Below, piece by piece: positions 1-10,770 of a DNA stretch of 64,000 bases. Every line of letters starts with the position of its first letter. Position 1 is the first letter of the stretch. The stretch lies in contig CACVBU010000004.1 in assembly GCA_902728285.1 (NCBI GenBank), positions 78,415 through 142,414 of the forward strand, written 5' to 3'. The stretch comes from Clytia hemisphaerica. Lineage: Eukaryota; Cnidaria; Hydrozoa; Leptothecata; Clytiidae. The position numbers and the translations under genes are program-made. Below the pieces are notes generated by a model. It did not search any database and was not told where the DNA came from. It saw nothing but the letters and a program-made list of their open reading frames with translations.

Positions 1-254
1 GAAGTTTTAGGGTTTTTAATGATCCAGAGGTTTTTGATTTGATATAAGAGCAGTTATTTGCAGAGGATTTAGAATTTTTAGACGGTCTCTATGTGTTTGG
101 TATTAAAACATATTTAAACAGTTAAATACTTGAAAATTCGAGAATTGACAAGCACAGTATTAAAAGTCTATTAAAATCAAATCATTCGACATTCATTCAG
201 TTGGTCTCATCAAGGAGGAAGAAACTTAGTAGTGTAGGTTGCAGCGGAAAATTC

Positions 255-404
255 ATGATATTCATGATGTAATGTTTTCTAAGGAAATACCCCGGTTTTA
301 GCCAGTAGTGTCAATTTCAAACTAGACAAAAGTTGTATAGAATTTTGCCACTACTGGCAAAAATTGGGGTCTTTCCGTAGAAAACATTACGTCATGAATA
401 TCAT
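255..404. repeat. Short inverted-repeat element (MITE-like)
   Basis: Two 56-base arms, 255-310 and 349-404, are near-perfect reverse complements separated by 38 bases. The arms start ATGATATTCATGA and run to GCCAGTAGTG, with a few substitutions between them. No coding potential. No clear target duplication was found, so the family is not assigned. Confidence 0.75.
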
Positions 405-805
405 AGACGAACCTGCTAAACACTGAAGGTTATATTTTGATAGGACGTGGGGAAACAGTCTATTTTACCGAAAAGTGGAGTAGAATGTATTTAAATTCAG
501 CTGATACACAACGTCGTTTCAACGTTATTCGTACGTTAATGACGTAAGATGAACGTTGAGAAGACGTTTTCGTATCAATTGGATAGTTAGTGGTAAAAAG
601 TAAAAAGCACTAGTTTTGACTAGACTCTTACTATTACTATACCTGATTATAAAAGATACTCGCACGTGCTTATAAAACCTCAAAAATGTAATGTTAGGGA
701 AAGGTATTTGGAAGTGATGGTTTTATTGGCTCACAAATATAACATTAATTTGGGTTTATTTTGATTAGAATTTTGAGATTTTGAAAAATTTAAATAAACG
801 TTAAC

Positions 806-874
806 ATGTCGCTGGACGTACCGAAGAATGAAGACAAAATTGCGACTTCTTTTATTGAAGACACGGTCAATTCG
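806..874 (+). CDS. Possible first coding exon, unknown gene
   Basis: An ATG in a reasonable context opens 23 codons beginning MSLDVPKNEDK, ending in phase 0 at a good donor (G|GTAAGG). Possible partners are an exon at about 1509-1570 (acceptor TGACAG, donor GTGAGT, in-frame text starting AVYYFEDF) or, in phase, the first calmodulin-like coding exon at 5664, which would imply a 4.8-kb intron. I recognise no domain. The exon itself is plausible; its gene is not known. Confidence 0.3.
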
Positions 875-3090
875 GTAAGGTTTCTCATATTCTTTACTAT
901 AATTCATATAGGCAAAATAAGTTTTAACGCTGTGTATCTTCAAAGGAAAATGTTTGTGTATTTTCAAAGGAAAATGGCTGTGTAAGAATTGTTCATTATT
1001 TCAGAGAAAAATGTCTGTGTTTTTTCTAAAGAAAAATATATATTTGTTAAATTCATGGGAAATGATGCTGTAAAATTGCAGGATCCAGAAACTCCCTTCA
1101 GAAAAATTATTCATTTCAAAGGAAAACTTGGTTCTCTTTTTTTGTTTCTTTTGTATTAGAACTTTACTTTACTGTTCAAGAAAATAACTTCAAAATTCCT
1201 TCCTAGCAAAATGCTTAGCGACAGATCAAGATAAATTTCTGAAAAGAGCTTCCAGAGGCATTTTCCTTAGTACCTCTACAAAGCTCAGATCTTTCCTGAT
1301 TAGTTTGGCGTCATAGCCTATTGACGTAACGGCGCTTACATTAATTTCGCTTAATTATCCTTAGAAAAGATTAAAAGGTTTCGATGCCCTAATCGAATTT
1401 TAAAGGTATTAAAATGTTATAAAATAGGGCAGAGTTTAAATTATCTGTATTTTACATTTGGATCTTCAAGCATCAAAGTATCAAGTTTACAAAAGTCTGA
1501 CAGGCGGTTTATTATTTTGAAGACTTCAGGAAAAAATGGTCCGACGGGAAAGTACAAAACACCGAGCAATCGTGAGTATTAGAAATTTTTTAACACCGGA
1601 CACAATATCTAAAACGAGCGTTTGTACAATGTCCACAATATCTACATAGTATGATGGACGCCTAACAGGAATATTTTGTGTCAGCCTGTGTTTTTTAAAA
1701 CGTTTTTTTGGCGTTTGTGAACCAGGGTATAAAGATAAATAATGGTAAAAAGTAGGTCTGGAAGGGTTAAAAATGCCGAATCAAGTTGGCACTTTAATTT
1801 CACTCTATAATTCATTGTTCAGACTTCAGAAAAGTGTGATCTAAATCTTCCCAACGAAAACTCCTAACGGTGCATCCTCCAAGTTTCACTTTAGATCTAC
1901 GACAAAAGTAGCGCTAGTAATACTTCTCAAGAGCCATTTTGGTTATGAGGTAGATATAACGAAATGAGAAGTATTTGACACCCACTCTTACCCGCCCTCC
2001 TGGTTGGGAGGAGTTTAATAGCATTTTTAGACTAAAATAAGTCTTTTTAAATCTATTTTTCTATATAGTAAGTACCTAAGTAGTGATTAGCAACCGCTAA
2101 ATGTGTTTGTAGACCGACGACATAAGCAATAACGAATTAAGATAAGGCAAGGTATAGTCTGTAGATTGTATGAGGAGATTGTACTCGGTAGAAGAGCCTG
2201 TGAAAACCATGTTGTTGACATATAAAGAAATTTTTGAAGGCGGTTTCCACATGCTATGATTATTAGTTTGTATGGCTATAATAATTAACGTGCAGGGTCA
2301 GTTGACTAACTGTAGGATAGTTTTTGAATGAAATATTTCTCGATTAATCGTGAAAATGTCTGACAGAATTTATAAATAAATAAGAACAAAGAGTTTATGG
2401 TTCGTACATCATTTGTTGTTGTGGTTTATGGTTTCAAGGGTATAGAATTACATTCTGAAATGACCACACTTACTTGAAGTTACACTGTATATTTTAGAAA
2501 TGTGTCTTTGTCGTGCATGTGACCATTGAGTTTCACTTTCAAACAATCCATGTTTTTGAGGTTAGATGTATCAAGTTTGTAAGGGTGTTTTGATACTCGG
2601 TTTCTTTATGAGTCTTTGATCGGGATCTAAGATGGAGTGTTTGTATTTCCAATTCGGTAGAGTGAATTCGACAGGTTTCAAATTTTGAAGCGTTTTGTTA
2701 GATCTTGAATGGGAACGATAGTTAATGCCATTTAAAAGGGCCGTTGAGGGGCCAGGTTGTTTCTTCATTTTCTTTTTCTTCATTCCTCCACCCTTTTCCG
2801 TATTTCATTTGGTGCCATTTCATTGGAACAAGTACATAATGATTACATCACAGGTGAAAGGGTGTTGAAAAGGCTCAGCTCCAACGTAGAGGTTTTTGGA
2901 AATCTGATCCATGAGTGCATTTAAGAATTGACGTCTAGGAAGTATATTTTTGATGTTTGTTTTTGTTTTTTGAAGTTATGTAAGCAGGATATTTTTGTTT
3001 AGCGGTTTTTTTTTGCGCCCTGTGTATATCATTGTTGTTTTTATCAAGAAAATTGTACAAAGAGGATTAATATCGAACAGTGGATTTCAA
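875..3090. other. Non-coding or unresolved AT-rich sequence
   Basis: Apart from the possible small exon at 1509-1570, I see no supported gene. An open frame on the minus strand (2783-2571, 63 codons after KKMKKQ, rich in basic residues) has a codon pattern that could be real, but no domain and no clear splice sites support it. Confidence 0.3.
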
Positions 3091-3678
3091 AGTCATGTTA
3101 TGAAGCATGTGAGCTAGCCACTCTCAACAGATTTGTTTGTGATTTTCTTTCGCTTTTTTGAGGAGATTGCAAAGAAGACGAAACGGGGGAGAGATGATTT
3201 AATCTTTTTATGCACAATATGTGATGCTCTTTATTGAGTCTCCACCGGGGATATATTTGATTGAATCGTTTTTTGTTTTTGAAGAATTTCATAGCTTCGG
3301 TGAAACACTTGTAGAAGCAAAAATTATTTTGAATTTGATACTTTTCATGATTGGAGGATCGGAGATTTGCAAATATGAATTTTTTGAGTATTCAAGGAGA
3401 CTAGGGATGCTTATTTTTCTAACTGAAAATCTAAGAAAAATACTAGTACATACACACCAAAGAAAACTTTCAACCATAACTGGCTTTCTCATTGTTTATT
3501 TTCTTGGTCATGAGACGTCTCACCAAAAATACTTTCAAGCCATTAAATGGTTAAGCCATTAACTCTCTTAACCAAGAAAATAAAAAATGGGAAAGCCAGT
3601 TTGAAATCGATCATATCACACTTGCCTTTCTGAAGTTGTCAATATTAAGCTTTTTTTCATGTAGTTTTTCCATTCTCA

Positions 3679-4164
3679 TTGTTTGTTAAAGACATCCATG
3701 AGTTACCTTGGATACTCAAAAGCTCGTATATTTTGGAATTTCACTCAACACCCGGGCAAACAGTACACGCTTTTTCAAAAAGGATTCATTCACATGAAAA
3801 TGGTTTTTGTCGGATTCTTTACTATATGAAGGGATTTGAAGTAGGAGAGAATTTTCAGCAAAAAGATTTTGCATGTACTGACGCAACAACTTTTCATAAT
3901 TATAAATTGGTGAACTTTTCGATTTCACTTGATTTTCGGCTTTTCCGCGAAAATCTCCGCAGAAAAAAGTCTTTTGATACGAGTACTATACACAAGAAAC
4001 GTTATGCTCTAGCAGAGTATGTGGATACAATAGTCTCAAAATTGCTGAAAATTCGTCATCTTCTTTCACATTATAAAAAAGCCTGCAAAATTCAGATACA
4101 GTATGCCTGCTATGACATGGAAGTATACAAGTCGCAAGAAGAAACGACGGACAATTCGGATTAA
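3679..4164 (+). CDS. Uncharacterised open frame of 161 codons
   Basis: The longest open frame of the left flank. The C-terminal half is Lys/Arg-rich and its codon use is less AT-biased than the surroundings, while the N-terminal half looks like chance. A second frame (4103-4300) overlaps it. No domain is recognised. It could be an exon of an unknown gene, a decayed transposon gene, or chance. Confidence 0.2.
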   Translation: MFVKDIHELPWILKSSYILEFHSTPGQTVHAFSKRIHSHENGFCRILYYMKGFEVGENFQQKDFACTDATTFHNYKLVNFSISLDFRLFRENLRRKKSFDTSTIHKKRYALAEYVDTIVSKLLKIRHLLSHYKKACKIQIQYACYDMEVYKSQEETTDNSD

Positions 4165-4879
4165 TAGTTTGATTAAAAAATATGTAGTTCCTGATCATAT
4201 ACGATTGAAAGTTCAAGTAATTAGTGATTTTCTTCTATATTTACTTACATGCCAACTTTCCAAGCCGACATCAGGCATCGTTTTAAAGTATCCTTTATGA
4301 ACTTTAGATGAACAAAAGTTATGGTGCTTTATACCTAACGGGATAGGCTGGTAATAGACTTCACTTTGTTGACATAATGCCAGCCTTTCGGTAAAATACT
4401 GTATAGCGATTGAATCTCAGGTTTGATATAATATATTTATATTTTCCACCAAAGTCTAAGGTATTATTAATGACTACAAAAAAATCCCTAAGATTCGAAC
4501 TAATATCTTAAGAAACTAAGAATAGAGTAAAGTGATCAATTACAAAATCAAAAGTTTTGAAAAAAGTAGGATTAGGGTATCCGTCCCACACTTTTTACAA
4601 AAGAGTGGAGTCTTTTGTAAAGAAGGCGGGGATGTAAACAGCCTTAATCCTCTAACGTAAACAAAGCAAGGAATAGAGGCTATGAGCTCCTTTATCATGT
4701 GGGGAAGGATAGATGGATCATATGGTAAAAGGGGGAGGCGCAAAATATCATGAGAATCAATAGGTGCTTGAAAAACCTATAGTGGAAAAAAAATCAAATT
4801 AAAAACAACAAGAGCTTTATCGTTAAATACGGTATAGCTGGAAGAAAGGTTTTAGCTATCGAACAAACCGGGAGCATAC

Positions 4880-5262
4880 CTAGATAGCATCTTTTACGTT
4901 AGGGTGAAAGCTTTGAGGAAGTTCATAGCGAATCAAGAAAACGCAGCTCGACTTAAAAGAACATGTTGTATAAATTAAGAAACCTTTGCACGATAAAAGA
5001 GAAATCAAGAAAATTAAGTAGTGATTATCGAACCGCGATGGCAGCTTTGGGATTAGAAGATCGTCATTACTTGCAGACCCTTGTAGAGGACACTTTGGCC
5101 GATAATTTTTTACCACGAGCACCGGAGAAAAGGCGCCAGTCGATATGGGAAAAAGGCTCTAAAATGATTCAAGAGTCTTTTACATCGATGAAACAAACTT
5201 ATGATGAATTAAAGTTTAGATCACCAAGAAATTTGCCTGAAAATAGTTTGGTACTAATATAA
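4880..5262 (+). pseudogene. Coding-like segment of unknown family, frame broken
   Basis: From 4963 an open frame of 99 codons contains a charged, helix-rich stretch (for example LGLEDRHYLQTLVEDTLADN) ending with TAATCA at 5260. Just upstream (about 4886-4960) another frame reads as similarly charged helix (KALRKFIANQENAARLKR) and stops at the junction. The switch suggests a one-base frame break or an unseen intron. It lies about 400 bases before the calmodulin-like coding start on the same strand. I do not recognise the family. Confidence 0.3.
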
Positions 5263-5663
5263 TCATATTTGTATAATTTATACAAAATTGTTTCCATGTT
5301 TTCATTAAGTGAGAATTAACTGTGTTCTTCATGTTCGCACTGAGCTTGTTAGAATCAAATAAACTTTTGTTAAATGATCAATTAGGTCCATAAAATCACA
5401 AAATCGAGTTTTTCAAGAAATATATTTGGCCATTCGGCTGTCCCTTTACTTTTGCTAATGCTTGAAAATGAAAGAGAAAAAAAATAAGGGGCTCAATTAT
5501 GGCTTAAGTAAAAGATTGTTCTTATGCAAACAAATCTTTGCTCCTGTTTTGAAACTTGGTCACGCTCTGGTTACGGTAAGTTGAGGGTAAGTTATGAGGT
5601 TGATTTATAATTTTCCAAGAATTCAGTACAGTTACTTAATGATTTTTTCCTTTGCATTTTTAG

Positions 5664-7498
5664 GCTATGAAATTCACTGATGAACAGATTGAAGGTAAGC
5701 TTCGAGCACTTTTTCGTTTTGCTGTTCTACTTATGTCTGTTACAAGGACTTTCGTCGCGCATTTTTCAATCTAGACGGATGAATTCTTAGCAAATTCAGT
5801 GGAAGACAAATAAAATTTTTAGATCGGTGGAACAAATCCTATTTTTAAAAACGCTCGGTTTATGGTAGGGAGATTGCTGACAAAATCGTTAATCGTTAAT
5901 ATTCCTTTCGGGTGGGCGAAATATTTCGTTCTCTGGGCCAAAACATGGCCCTTGAATTTTACACTCTAGGAAAATGCGTAGATCTTTTTCTCACAAAGAA
6001 TGATTTCTTCTTTATAGAGGTCAAAGAAGCATTTGCAATTTTCGATAAAAATGGTGACGGTACAATCACGACGAAAGATTTGATTACGGTCATGAGGTCG
6101 TTAGGGAAAAACCCAACAGAAGATGAAATTGACGACATGATTAATGAAGTGGATACTGATGGTGAGACAAGAATTTGCATTTTTTTGATTGCTCTAGTTC
6201 CACCCACAAATGCATACTTTTCCAAATTGGCTATTCTAATAATCCTACCAAGTCGCTACGGTAATCCGCTTTGGAAGGTCAATCCAACATTCATAATTGC
6301 GCTGCTTTAGCCTAAAAGCCATAGACCTATAGTTGCAATTTAATTTTTTGTTTTCACTATAGGTAATGGAGTGATTGACTTCATTGAGTTTCTGGAGATG
6401 ATGGCCAAGATGTCAACAGATGTTGATGAGACAATCAAAGAAGCTTTCTACATCTTTGACAGTGATGGTTCAGGTGAGAAATCAATTTTTAGGGGTTATC
6501 TCCTCCATTGGGTTTTCCCAGAACTATACTGTAAACTTCTGTTGAGGAGGTCCATTTCCGTTCCAATGGGGTATGGTTTGATATGTGGTGGTGTTCAATA
6601 AAAATAACTGGAATTATATCGACTTTGTTTCAACCATTAAATTAATCCTAGAAAAATTCAGAATCTTAGAGGATGTTAAACCTAAATTTTCCATTTTTCT
6701 GGAAAAGCCAATTGTCGCTAAGTTTAACTGAACAGAGATATATACAGCACCTTGTAAATTTAAATGCAACTCACTTAGTTCTTATTGTCTGGTTATTTGA
6801 GTTCTCGTGTAAAATCTTCCCGTTCTTAAGTCCTATTTTGAACCCCTTTTGAAAACAAATAAGAACTAAATTTTCAAAATTTCCTCTAATAATTTTTAGA
6901 GCAATTAAAACTTCAAGTCAACGTTCACATGAGTTTTTTATGGGTATTTCGGTGGGGTATAGGATGGAAATATTTTTCAAGCGGGATAGCAGTATAACAC
7001 GGTCTAATCGTCTTATTATTTATCAGGTGCCATTAGTTCAGAGGAGTTTCGTAAAGTGATGATGACGTTAGGTGCTCAAATGACTGACGAAGAAGTGACA
7101 GAAATTATTGAAGAGGTTGATGTGGATGGTGATGGTCAAATTAATTTAGAAGGTGCGTTTAGTACACTTTCTCTTTTCTTAAGCAGCCATGTGCAAAGGT
7201 AGAGCATCCAGCTACGGTGCACAAGGTCGTGGGTTTAATCCCTTATTGGGTATACCTTCACACTTAGTTCTAGAATGGTGCTTGATATGTCTCTCAGCTT
7301 GCTGCTCAGCACTTAAGAGAAGGATCAAGGATAAGTGAAGCAATCCAAGAGAAAAAGAGTGGTGCCCTCCCCTACCTTCAGGTAGATAGCTATCGAAAGA
7401 GTCGGGTCGTCTGCAACTGCGGTCACAGATTTGATTATTTACTACTTAGCACTTCTTACTTTTTAGAATTCGTTAACATGTTGAAAGGTGGAATCTAA
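5664..7498 (+). CDS. Calmodulin-like EF-hand protein, five exons
   Basis: Exons 5664-5694 (ATG at 5667), 6018-6161, 6363-6473, 7027-7152 and 7467-7498 (stop TAA 7496-7498). Every intron is GT-AG and every junction is phase 1. The product is 146 residues, close to calmodulin (149), and starts [15 protein letters not shown]. Four EF-hand loops are visible: [36 protein letters not shown] and [12 protein letters not shown]. Loop 1 ends in Asp instead of the usual Glu at position 12, which should weaken calcium binding there. The C-terminus is [10 protein letters not shown] rather than FVQMMTAK. Known of the family: a calcium sensor that binds target helices. The upstream bases (TTTTTAG at 5657-5663) look like an acceptor, so a 5' non-coding exon, or one adding residues, probably lies further left. 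This is a divergent calmodulin-like protein rather than canonical calmodulin. Confidence 0.93.
7175..7440 (+). repeat. tRNA-derived SINE-like sequence in last calmodulin intron
   Basis: The intron holds GGTAGAGC followed about 40 bases later by a B-box-like GGGTTTAATCCC, then a unique tail with a GGGTCGTCTGCAAC stretch. The first half of the A box is degraded. Order and spacing of pol III boxes suggest a tRNA-derived SINE rather than a working tRNA. Confidence 0.4.
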
Positions 7499-8790
7499 AG
7501 AAAACAATATAACACAACAACTACAACAAATTATAAATGAATTTGCAACAATCAACAAAAACGAAATTAATAATTCTGACCCCGACATTGTGCAGTGAAG
7601 AAAGGCGGCGAAAAAATGTGAGCAGAAAAACATAACTTGAAACAGCTTTCGAGTCTTTGAATACGATTGTTTTCCGACATGATCCGTTATTGTTATTTGA
7701 GCTGGCGCATGACGTCTATTTGACGTTGTTTGGGATGTTATGGACGCAAGATGAATGTTACTTTGACTTTGTGTACCCGCTTGAATGCGAGTTGTTGGCG
7801 GAATTGGAGGAAAACAGAACAAAATGGAAATCTGATGATCGTATGCAAGATTGAGAAATGAATGAATCCATTCACAGAAAAAAACGTTGAATATTATGAA
7901 CAATTTTAAAATATAAGACAAAAATATTTTTAATACATAATATCTCTTACGTGCGTATTTCAGGAACTGAGCAGAATTTCTATGTCTTTCAATGTGCCTT
8001 TGGCGAAAGAAGAAATACTTAATTAATTGAACTTTAATTCAATTGGAAAAATAGTTACTTAGTTGTTTTGGCTAAAATTATGCTCAGTTTCTTTCAAAGA
8101 TGAAAAATTGTAAATATAAGAAAAAAAATGTACAGTTTTAGAAAATATAATTAAATTGAAGAATAATTTCTGAGATTGGCTGTAAAATATTAACCCATTT
8201 CCCCAAAAAAACTGGTCCATAGATGACACAAAGTATCAACCAACGAAGTATAAGCCCGAGAGCTAGAAGCCAATCTCCTTGGTAGGTTTTGAGGCCAACA
8301 AATCCTACCAAAGTTGCGCGGCCTATAGTGCGACCCGCCTATTTTTTACACAAATGTCAGATGAAACTAAAATCTACCGCTAAATTTCGGAAAAAGATAT
8401 CACTCGAAAACAAAGGAATGCCTGAGAAAGGTAACAGAAAGGGCTTTTACTTCATTGGTATTAATCTCCCTCACAAAAGTATGATACCAGGTACCTAAAC
8501 GAAAGCAAAAACTTCGGCGCTTAAAAAGATTCTTTGAGAAATGAAGTCGATCTATTTTTCCGTCACAGTTAAAGGGAAATTTGGACCAGCGTCATATTTT
8601 CTAACTTAAAATGACCCGTTTCCTAGCCTATCTGGTAAACGACCACACCCTGACCACACCGAACACAAATCTACTAGATTGCCTCCAGGTCCTGAAACTA
8701 TGTCCTCTTGCCGGATTGAAAAAAAAAATTTGTGTTTTTGGCTAAATTTCAAGAAATAAAGTGTTTACTCCATTTCCAAGACTCACCAGA
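7499..8790. other. 3' flank of calmodulin-like gene, non-coding
   Basis: No supported gene. The first 1.1 kb is conserved in the second copy (28425-29560), which includes the calmodulin-like 3' UTR region. Confidence 0.6.
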
Positions 8791-8799
8791 GTCTATATA

Positions 8800-8992
8800 C
8801 CTTTTCGACCATAGTCACGCGGTCAGGTGCGTGCCACTTTATTATTTAATTTACCACCCTAAACTCGATCCAATCTTTTTTTACACTTTTTTCTATTGTC
8901 TTTAGGCGCAAAAAAAAAAAGACTGGGACGTTTTTAGGGTGGTAAAACGGACGAAAGTACCCGTGCAGCAATTCGCGGCTACGGTTGAAAAT
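8800..8992. repeat. 193-bp palindromic MITE (CCTTTTCGACC ends), copy 1
   Basis: Begins CCTTTTCGACCATAG and ends with the near-complement CTACGGTTGAAAATT. A homologue of the same length lies at 46398-46590 with better preserved ends. It is absent from the matching place of duplication copy B, where the sequence jumps to the 150-bp repeats. Confidence 0.7.
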
Positions 8993-9120
8993 TTGTATTG
9001 TTGAGCTTGTTTGATTTTTAAAGTATCAAATATTACAAGCTTGGTTATATCGCTGCATCACAACATCTAAGCTACTGAAGCGATCATTCAAGTCACGTCT
9101 ACTTAAAACGATTTATTCAT

Positions 9121-10770
9121 TATTCTGTCGGAAATATGTTTTCATTTCATCAATAAACTTCAAGTACAAAATAATTACAATTGCCTTCAGGACCAAAACA
9201 TTGTTGCGATTCATTGGTGGATGTCATTTTTAAACCATCATTACCTATATGAATATCTTTGAAAGGTCATTATTCTGTCGGAAATATGTTTTCATTTCAT
9301 CAATAAACTTCGAGTACAAAATAATTACAATTGCCTTCAGGACCAAAACATTGTTGCGATTCATTGGTGGATGTCATTTTTAAACCATCATTACCAACAT
9401 AAATATCTTTAAAAGGTCATTTTTCTGTCAGAAATATGTTTCCATTTCATCATTAAACTTCGAGTACAAAATAATTACAATTGCCTTCAGGACCAAAACA
9501 TTGTTGCGATTCATTGGTGAATGTCATTTTTAAACCATCATTACCTATATAAATATCTATGAACAGTCATTTTTCTGTCAGAAATATGTTTTCATTTCAT
9601 CAGTAAACTTCGAGTACAAAATAATTACAATTGCCTTCAGGACCAAAACATTGTTGCGATTCATTGGTGAATGTCATTTTTAAACCATCATTACCTATAT
9701 AAATATCTATGAACAGTCATTTTTCTGTCAGAAATATGTTTTCATTTCATCAATAAACTTCGAGTACAAAATAATTACAATTGCCTTCAGGACGAAAACA
9801 TTGTTGCGATTCATTGGTGAATGTCATTTTTAAACCATCACTACCTATATAAATATCTATGAACAGTCATTTTTCTGTCAGAAATATGTTTTCATTTCAT
9901 CAATAAACTTCGAGTACAAAATAATTACAATTGCCTTCAGGACGAAAACATTGTTGCGATTCATTGGTGAATGTCATTTTTAAACCATCATTACCTATAT
10001 AAATATCTATGAACAGTCATTTTTCTGTCAGAAATATGTTTTCATTTCATCATTGAACTTCGAGTACATAATGGATATAATTGCCTTCAGGACCAAAAGA
10101 TTGTTGCAATTCATTGGTGGATGTCATTTTTAAATCATCATTACCTATATAAATACCTTTGAAAGGTCATTTTTCTGTCAGAAATATGTTTTCATTTCAT
10201 CAATAAACTTCGAGTACAAAATAATTACAATTGCCTTCAGGACCAAAACATTGTTGCGATTCATTGGTGAATGTCATTTTTAAATCATCATTACCTATAT
10301 AAGTACCTTTGAAAGGTCATTTTTCTGTCAGAAATATGTTTTCATTTCATCAATAAACTTCGAGTACAAAATAATTACAATTGCCTTCAGGACCAAAACA
10401 TTGTTGCGATTCATTGGTGAATGTCATTTTTAAACCATCATTACCTATATAGATATCTTTGGAAGGTCATTTTTCTGTCAGAAATATGTTTTTTTTTCAT
10501 CAATAAACTTCGAGTACATAATTATTATAATCACCTTCAGGACCAAAACATTGTTGCAATTCATTGGTGAATGTCATTTTTAAACCATCATTACCAACAT
10601 AAATATCTTTAAAAGGTCATTTTTCTGTCAGAAATATGTTTCCATTTCATCAATAAACTTCGAGTAAATAATTATTATAATCGCCTTCAGGACCGAAACA
10701 TTGTTGCGATTCATTGGTGAATGTCATTTTTAAACCATCATTACCTATATAAATATCTTTGAAAGGTCGA
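9121..10770 (-). repeat. Tandem array, 11 units of 150 bp, derived from the terminal exon of gene A
   Basis: Units begin at 9121, 9271, 9421 and so on every 150 bases to 10621. Each contains the reverse complement of the last about 37 codons of gene A's final exon, including the conserved TGA stop and about 35 bases beyond. The 10621 unit overlaps the real exon end (10650). Units are over 90% alike by eye. Most carry TTTCTGACAG, an acceptor-like motif in the minus orientation, just before the exon-derived part. Copy B has only about two such units (29560-29790). Confidence 0.95.

Noticed and set aside
2571-3492. Three minus-strand frames with basic, protein-like text
   Set aside because: No domain, no convincing acceptor/donor chain joining them, and overlapping plus-strand frames look equally good; left unannotated as genes.
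9120-10650. CRISPR-like regular repeats
   Set aside because: Units are 150 bp with no unique spacers, derived from an adjacent eukaryotic exon.
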